A stretch of DNA of 8,470 nucleotides from NCBI GenBank assembly GCA_002361735.1, contig DETS01000098.1, forward strand, positions 1-8,470, in the 5' to 3' direction. Below the pieces are notes generated by a model. It did no database searches. It had not been told where the DNA came from and was given only the letters and a program-made list of their open reading frames with translations. The DNA comes from Lachnospiraceae bacterium UBA3282. Lineage in GTDB: Bacteria > Bacillota > Clostridia > Lachnospirales > Lachnospiraceae. The position numbers and the translations under genes are program-made. Below, one piece after another: positions 5,346 to 8,470 of the stretch. Numbering within the stretch: the first letter of the stretch is position 1; the number at the start of each line of letters is the position of its first letter.

Positions 5346-6071
5346 TTGAAAATAGCCATATGTGATGACGAGAAAGCCATTCGACAGCAAATACAGGAAT
5401 TGTTGGAAAAAGAAATATCGGGCGTATGCCCGGAATTGTATGAGACAGGAGACAGTCTGCTTGCCGCGGAGAAGCAGTTCGACCTGATCTTTCTGGATAT
5501 CCAGATGGCGGGGGCGGACGGCATTGAAACGGCAAAGAAACTGCGTGAGCGCAGCGCCTTAAAAGGAGAGGAAGAAGCCATACTGATTTTTATTACGGGT
5601 ATCAAGGAATATGTTTTTGAGGCCTTTGATGTCGCGGCTTTTCACTATCTGCTAAAACCGATTGCGGAGGACAAGTTTCGGGAGGTGCTTTGCCGTGCGA
5701 TAAAGGAACTGGAAAAGAGGAAAAAGAAACAGCGGCGGACGGTATTTATCAAGACGAGGAATCGGAGCTTTACGCTTGATGCAGACAGCATCCTTTATGT
5801 CGAGAGCAGGGGAAAGAAGATTGAAATCCATACCGCGGGAGAGTGCATAGAGGCATATAGTTCCATGAATGAAATGGAAGGGCAGCTGGGGGAGGCGTTT
5901 TATCGTTGTCACAGGGGCTATCTGGTGAATATGGCGTATGTGGCGGAGTATGACAGCGAAGGCATTACTTTGCAGAGCGGGGAGCGTGTCTATCTGGCAA
6001 AAGAAAAATACGGGAAATTTGTAAAAGCCTATATGCGGTATCTGAGAAACGAGGTGCATGTGGATGTATGA
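5346..6071 (+). CDS. LytTR-family response regulator (AgrA/LytR type)
   Basis: The preferred start is TTG at 5346, giving MKIAICDDE, with AGGTGA (5335-5340) as ribosome site. GTG at 5337 would add three residues but lacks an upstream site. The 241-residue product has a receiver domain (about 1-115): acidic pair Asp7-Asp8, phospho-acceptor Asp51 in DLIFLDIQM, the switch threonine in IFITGIKEY, and the lysine in HYLLKPI. After a basic linker (KELEKRKKKQRR) comes a LytTR DNA-binding domain, with VFIKTRNRSFTLDADSILYVES, then FYRCHRGYLVNMAYV and YLAKEKYGKF. Unlike helix-turn-helix regulators, LytTR uses a beta fold to contact direct repeats, which are present just upstream. The stop overlaps the start of the kinase gene by 8 bases, indicating translational coupling. 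Target genes beyond its own operon are unknown. Confidence 0.93.
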   Translation: MKIAICDDEKAIRQQIQELLEKEISGVCPELYETGDSLLAAEKQFDLIFLDIQMAGADGIETAKKLRERSALKGEEEAILIFITGIKEYVFEAFDVAAFHYLLKPIAEDKFREVLCRAIKELEKRKKKQRRTVFIKTRNRSFTLDADSILYVESRGKKIEIHTAGECIEAYSSMNEMEGQLGEAFYRCHRGYLVNMAYVAEYDSEGITLQSGERVYLAKEKYGKFVKAYMRYLRNEVHVDV

Positions 6072-7509
6072 TCTGGTAATGCAATTCGTGGATATTTTAC
6101 AATGTCTGTTTGAAGGATACTGCATACAATTCTTTTGCGGCAGGTTTGCCAGGCCCAGATTGCAGAGGGTCAGGAATGCGCAGTGGATCACCTGTGTGGT
6201 ATGGGCTTTGATCAGGTTGGCAGGAAGGGATCTGTTCCAGGAAACGGACAGCGTATCGTTGGTTGTGAAACTGCTCTATGGTGCAGCAATCTTTTGGGTA
6301 TTCTGCATGTATTGGTATCAGGGGAATATTTTGCTGAAAGTATTTCTTGTGACAATCTTTACTTCTCTGCGTGAGTTGGGATATCTTGCCGCGTACAGCT
6401 TTATGTATCCGGGGAAAATTCTGCTCAATATGCTGGCAGAGGATGTGAGCGGCGGCAGCACGATATCGATGGAGGATTTTTGGGTTGCGGTACATGTGCT
6501 GACCTTCTTATCAGTAGTGATTATGAAAGTTATACAGTATGCGCTTTTGTTTGTTTCGTTAAAGAAGATTGTAAAAAGCTGCCATTACAGGGAAAAAGGG
6601 CAGATGGGAAAGGAAGTGATCTTCTATTTGCTGCCGGCGGTGGCGGGCGTGTTGGTTTCGGTGTTTGTGCGCCTGCTGATGGTCACTATTACGGATGGCA
6701 TTCCGGTATTTCTGTATGATAACTATCCGATATTGTACCTGATCGTTCCTTCGATCGCAGTGGTGCTTCTGGGAGCGATCGTCTGCAGCTTCCGCATTTA
6801 TCAGGATATGGCGGCGCTGCAGGAAGAACAGGCGGAAAAGATCATATTGGAAAATCAGATCACGCAGATGCAGCATTCGATGGCGGAGATGGAACAGTTG
6901 TATGACGGGATTCGTTCGGTCAGGCACGATATGAGGAACCATATGACGGTTTTGCAGAATCTGATGTGGAAAGAAGACGGCGGAGAGAATGAGGAAATTC
7001 GGCAGTATTTTACGGATATGGTGCAGTCGGTGGAGCAGCTTGACAATAGGATGCATACGGGAAATGCCGTCAGCGACGCGGTGGTGGGCAGTAAATTCCG
7101 CTATGCGGCAAAGCAGATAGAAGGGATTCGGTTGGATGCCGAAAGCTTTATGCTCTCAAATGCCGTCACGATACAGGCCTATGATATCGGAATCATTTTA
7201 AGTAACGGGCTTGACAATGCAATCGAAGCCTGTATGCGGATGCGGGAGAGACAGCCGGATGCGAAAGCCTATATCACGCTCCGTTCCTTTCGTGCTAAAA
7301 ATATGTTTTTTATCGAGATCGAGAACAGTTTTGACGGTGGGGAGTTGTCCCGTGGGGAAGGCGGACTTCCTTTGTCAACAAAAGAAGATCAGGATATGCA
7401 TGGGATTGGATTGAAGAACATCAGGAAATGTGCGCTGAAATACGGTGGTGATGTGGACTGCATTGTGGAAGGCAGCAAGTTTACATTGTCGGTCATGGTA
7501 AAGAGTTAA
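6064..7509 (+). CDS. GHKL-type sensor histidine kinase (AgrC-like, HPK10 class)
   Basis: ATG at 6064, with GAGG at 6051-6054, is preferred. ATG at 6058 would add two residues but is only 3 bases from that site. The 481-residue product begins with about 6-7 membrane helices (residues ~1-260) and no extracellular sensor domain, as in peptide-sensing kinases of the AgrC class. A coiled-coil stretch (ALQEEQAEKIILENQITQM) leads to the phospho-acceptor His288 in SVRHDMRNHMTVL. This atypical H-box, with a second histidine, is characteristic of the group. The ATP-binding GHKL domain follows: N-box with Asn381 and Asn385 (LSNGLDNAIEA) and G-box HGIGLKNI (446-453). It should phosphorylate the response regulator encoded just upstream. 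The stimulus is unknown, and no AgrB/AgrD-like peptide genes are visible. Confidence 0.92.
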   Translation: MYDLVMQFVDILQCLFEGYCIQFFCGRFARPRLQRVRNAQWITCVVWALIRLAGRDLFQETDSVSLVVKLLYGAAIFWVFCMYWYQGNILLKVFLVTIFTSLRELGYLAAYSFMYPGKILLNMLAEDVSGGSTISMEDFWVAVHVLTFLSVVIMKVIQYALLFVSLKKIVKSCHYREKGQMGKEVIFYLLPAVAGVLVSVFVRLLMVTITDGIPVFLYDNYPILYLIVPSIAVVLLGAIVCSFRIYQDMAALQEEQAEKIILENQITQMQHSMAEMEQLYDGIRSVRHDMRNHMTVLQNLMWKEDGGENEEIRQYFTDMVQSVEQLDNRMHTGNAVSDAVVGSKFRYAAKQIEGIRLDAESFMLSNAVTIQAYDIGIILSNGLDNAIEACMRMRERQPDAKAYITLRSFRAKNMFFIEIENSFDGGELSRGEGGLPLSTKEDQDMHGIGLKNIRKCALKYGGDVDCIVEGSKFTLSVMVKS

Positions 7510-7567
7510 TGCCCCGAATCACAGAGGGGTTGGAATAAAAAACAATTACAACGGAGGATACAAAATT

Positions 7568-8359
7568 ATGGGAATACACTCGATAGAAGCACTGAGCAAT
7601 ATTGCATTACAGAACAACACCAATACCATCACAGGTCGGAAAAACAGCCTGTCCTTTTCCGAAATTTTTTCAGCAGTCAGAGGAACAAAGCAAACATCGG
7701 AAACAAATGCTTTGTCCGCGGCATTCCCGACAAACGATGTGAGCATAAAAGCGGGGAATTGTGATGTGGACGATCAGATCTGGCAGAGAAAAGATTTCCC
7801 GGCATGGCAATATTTTCAGGAGGATGCAACCGCAGACTGCCTGAATCACTGGAAACCGAAAGGGAAGACGGCGACGGGAAAAGGAGCCTATATCCAAAAG
7901 GAACTGAAAAAAATCGGGCAGGGGAAAATGGCGGTAATCATGCCGGATAGCCTGCAGGAGAAGATGAACGCTGACCCGGAGTTTGCGCGGGAGATTGCAG
8001 AAAAAGTACAGGACTGGAAGATCAATTATGATAAAATGGACAATGCGCTGGCGGTTTCTTGCGGCGAAAATCCGGCTTTGTATCAGAGAACAAAAAGCTA
8101 TTGCCTCCAACTGGACGAAAAGGGAAACGTCAAAAATTATATGGTCGTCGGCGGCGGTACGGATACGAAAAAATCATCGGGAACAGACAGAGCGGACACA
8201 CAGACGCTGCAAAATGCACTTGCCAAATCAATCATACAGATGACGCTGCAAAACGGGTCTGTGAACATGATGTCAAATTACGGGCAGTTAGGATATGCGA
8301 ATTATGGATTGACGGATTATTCTGCGATTACGCCTTATTTCGCCGATTTTTATAAATAA
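7568..8359 (+). CDS. Uncharacterised protein, possibly DUF6033-like
   Basis: ATG at 7568 follows GGAGG at 7553-7557. The 263-residue product has no signal peptide, membrane helix or recognisable catalytic motif. Residues 1-70 are Ser/Thr/Asn-rich and look disordered. The centre (SLQEKMNADPEFAREIAEKV, then KMDNALAVSCG) is helical. It is followed by a predicted strand pair (YCLQLDEKGNVKNYMVVGGG) and an Asn/Tyr-rich C-terminus (YANYGLTDYSAITPYFADFYK). I recall similar proteins in Lachnospiraceae annotated DUF6033, often in several copies, but this is from memory and unverified. It starts 58 bases after the kinase stop with no convincing terminator or promoter between. It is therefore probably co-transcribed with the two-component genes and may be an output or accessory factor. 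Function unknown. Confidence 0.75.
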   Translation: MGIHSIEALSNIALQNNTNTITGRKNSLSFSEIFSAVRGTKQTSETNALSAAFPTNDVSIKAGNCDVDDQIWQRKDFPAWQYFQEDATADCLNHWKPKGKTATGKGAYIQKELKKIGQGKMAVIMPDSLQEKMNADPEFAREIAEKVQDWKINYDKMDNALAVSCGENPALYQRTKSYCLQLDEKGNVKNYMVVGGGTDTKKSSGTDRADTQTLQNALAKSIIQMTLQNGSVNMMSNYGQLGYANYGLTDYSAITPYFADFYK

Positions 8360-8364
8360 AAGAC

Positions 8365-8383
8365 AAGTTTGTGAAACTTTTTC
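8365..8383 (+). terminator. Short AT-rich hairpin, possible terminator of the signalling operon
   Basis: AAGTTT (8365-8370) pairs with AAACTT (8374-8379) around a GTG loop. The T-run continues to 8382. The stem is only 6 bp and weak, but it starts 6 bases after the stop, where a terminator is expected. Confidence 0.35.
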
Positions 8384-8410
8384 GCTTCCTGAATCGTGTT
8401 TTATATAGTC

Positions 8411-8470
8411 TTGCTTTTAAACAAATCTTCGGCTAAAATGGATTTATAATATAAATTGGCCGAAAGGAGA
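8411..8470 (+). promoter_or_regulatory. Promoter and ribosome binding site for a gene beyond the window
   Basis: TTGCTT (8411-8416) and TAAAAT (8434-8439) are 17 bases apart. A perfect TATAAT at 8445-8450 is an alternative -10 with a poor -35. AAAGGAGA at 8463-8470 is a ribosome binding site running into the window edge, so a + strand start codon should lie within about 10 bases downstream. TTCGGC (8428-8433) and GCCGAA (8459-8464) form an inverted repeat around the -10 region. Confidence 0.6.

Noticed and set aside
5652..6191. - strand open frame of 179 codons across the regulator-kinase junction
   Set aside because: It overlaps two clearly identified + strand genes and has a His/Cys/Leu-rich shadow composition without motifs.
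6559..7056. - strand open frame of 165 codons inside the kinase gene
   Set aside because: Very His/Arg/Gln-rich product, fully antisense to the kinase DHp and membrane region. No start signals.
7512..7529. CCCC...GGGG inverted repeat between the kinase and the last gene
   Set aside because: Only 4 bp plus a possible weak inner pair, and no T-run follows. Not a credible terminator, so co-transcription is kept as the default.
7670..8110. - strand open frame of 146 codons antisense to the last gene
   Set aside because: No Shine-Dalgarno or domain. The + strand gene has a strong ribosome site and full-length reading frame.
8379..8391. TTTCGCTTCCT, resembling the LytTR half-site, upstream of the next gene
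   Set aside because: It needs a one-base insertion to match, is single-copy, and lies about 30 bases before the -35 rather than adjacent to it.

Overview
The window looks like ordinary chromosome from a low-to-mid-GC Firmicute, most likely a gut Lachnospiraceae or close Clostridia relative. This is inferred from strong AGGAGG-type ribosome binding sites, frequent GTG/TTG starts, sigma-A type promoters (TTGACG/TATGAT, TTTACA/TGCTATAAT, CTGACA/TATAAT) and the families present. All supported genes lie on the + strand. No rRNA, tRNA, CRISPR array, insertion sequence or phage gene was seen.

Layout. (1) Bases 1-810 are the 3' part of a gene for an uncharacterised protein whose last ~75 residues resemble a C-terminal module I recall from clostridial secreted or BlaR1-like proteins. 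(2) Bases 930-1328 encode a flavodoxin-fold NAD(P)H-dependent oxidoreductase that appears to have lost about 45-50 internal residues while staying in frame. (3) Bases 1329-1612 carry no clear gene, but hold an orphan promoter/palindrome followed by the promoter and operator of the next gene. (4) Bases 1613-3593 are a drug-resistance style pair: a TetR repressor and an MFS exporter. Each is preceded by a copy of the same CGGT-type palindrome, which predicts autorepression and co-repression. (5) Bases 3712-4179 encode a YbaK/EbsC-type aminoacyl-tRNA deacylase, read from a strong extended -10 promoter with a terminator-like hairpin starting almost at the transcription start. (6) Bases 4273-5178 encode a short-chain dehydrogenase of the YghA/general-stress type, closed by a terminator. 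(7) Bases 5346-8359 form a signalling unit: a LytTR response regulator, an overlapping GHKL-type membrane histidine kinase, and a soluble protein of unknown function (possibly DUF6033-like). (8) The last ~100 bases hold a promoter and ribosome binding site for a gene just beyond the window.

How it works together. The TetR-MFS pair reads as a self-contained inducible efflux module. The LytTR/GHKL pair has a near-consensus promoter, with two near-identical direct repeats 22 bp apart just upstream of the -35. That is the geometry expected for a LytTR dimer site, so the operon is probably autoregulated and its third gene is the best local candidate for an output. No peptide-signal gene (AgrB/AgrD type) is visible, so the stimulus is unknown. 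Nothing here is proof of a new system. The LytTR-kinase-unknown protein operon and the leader hairpin before ybaK are the most worthwhile leads.
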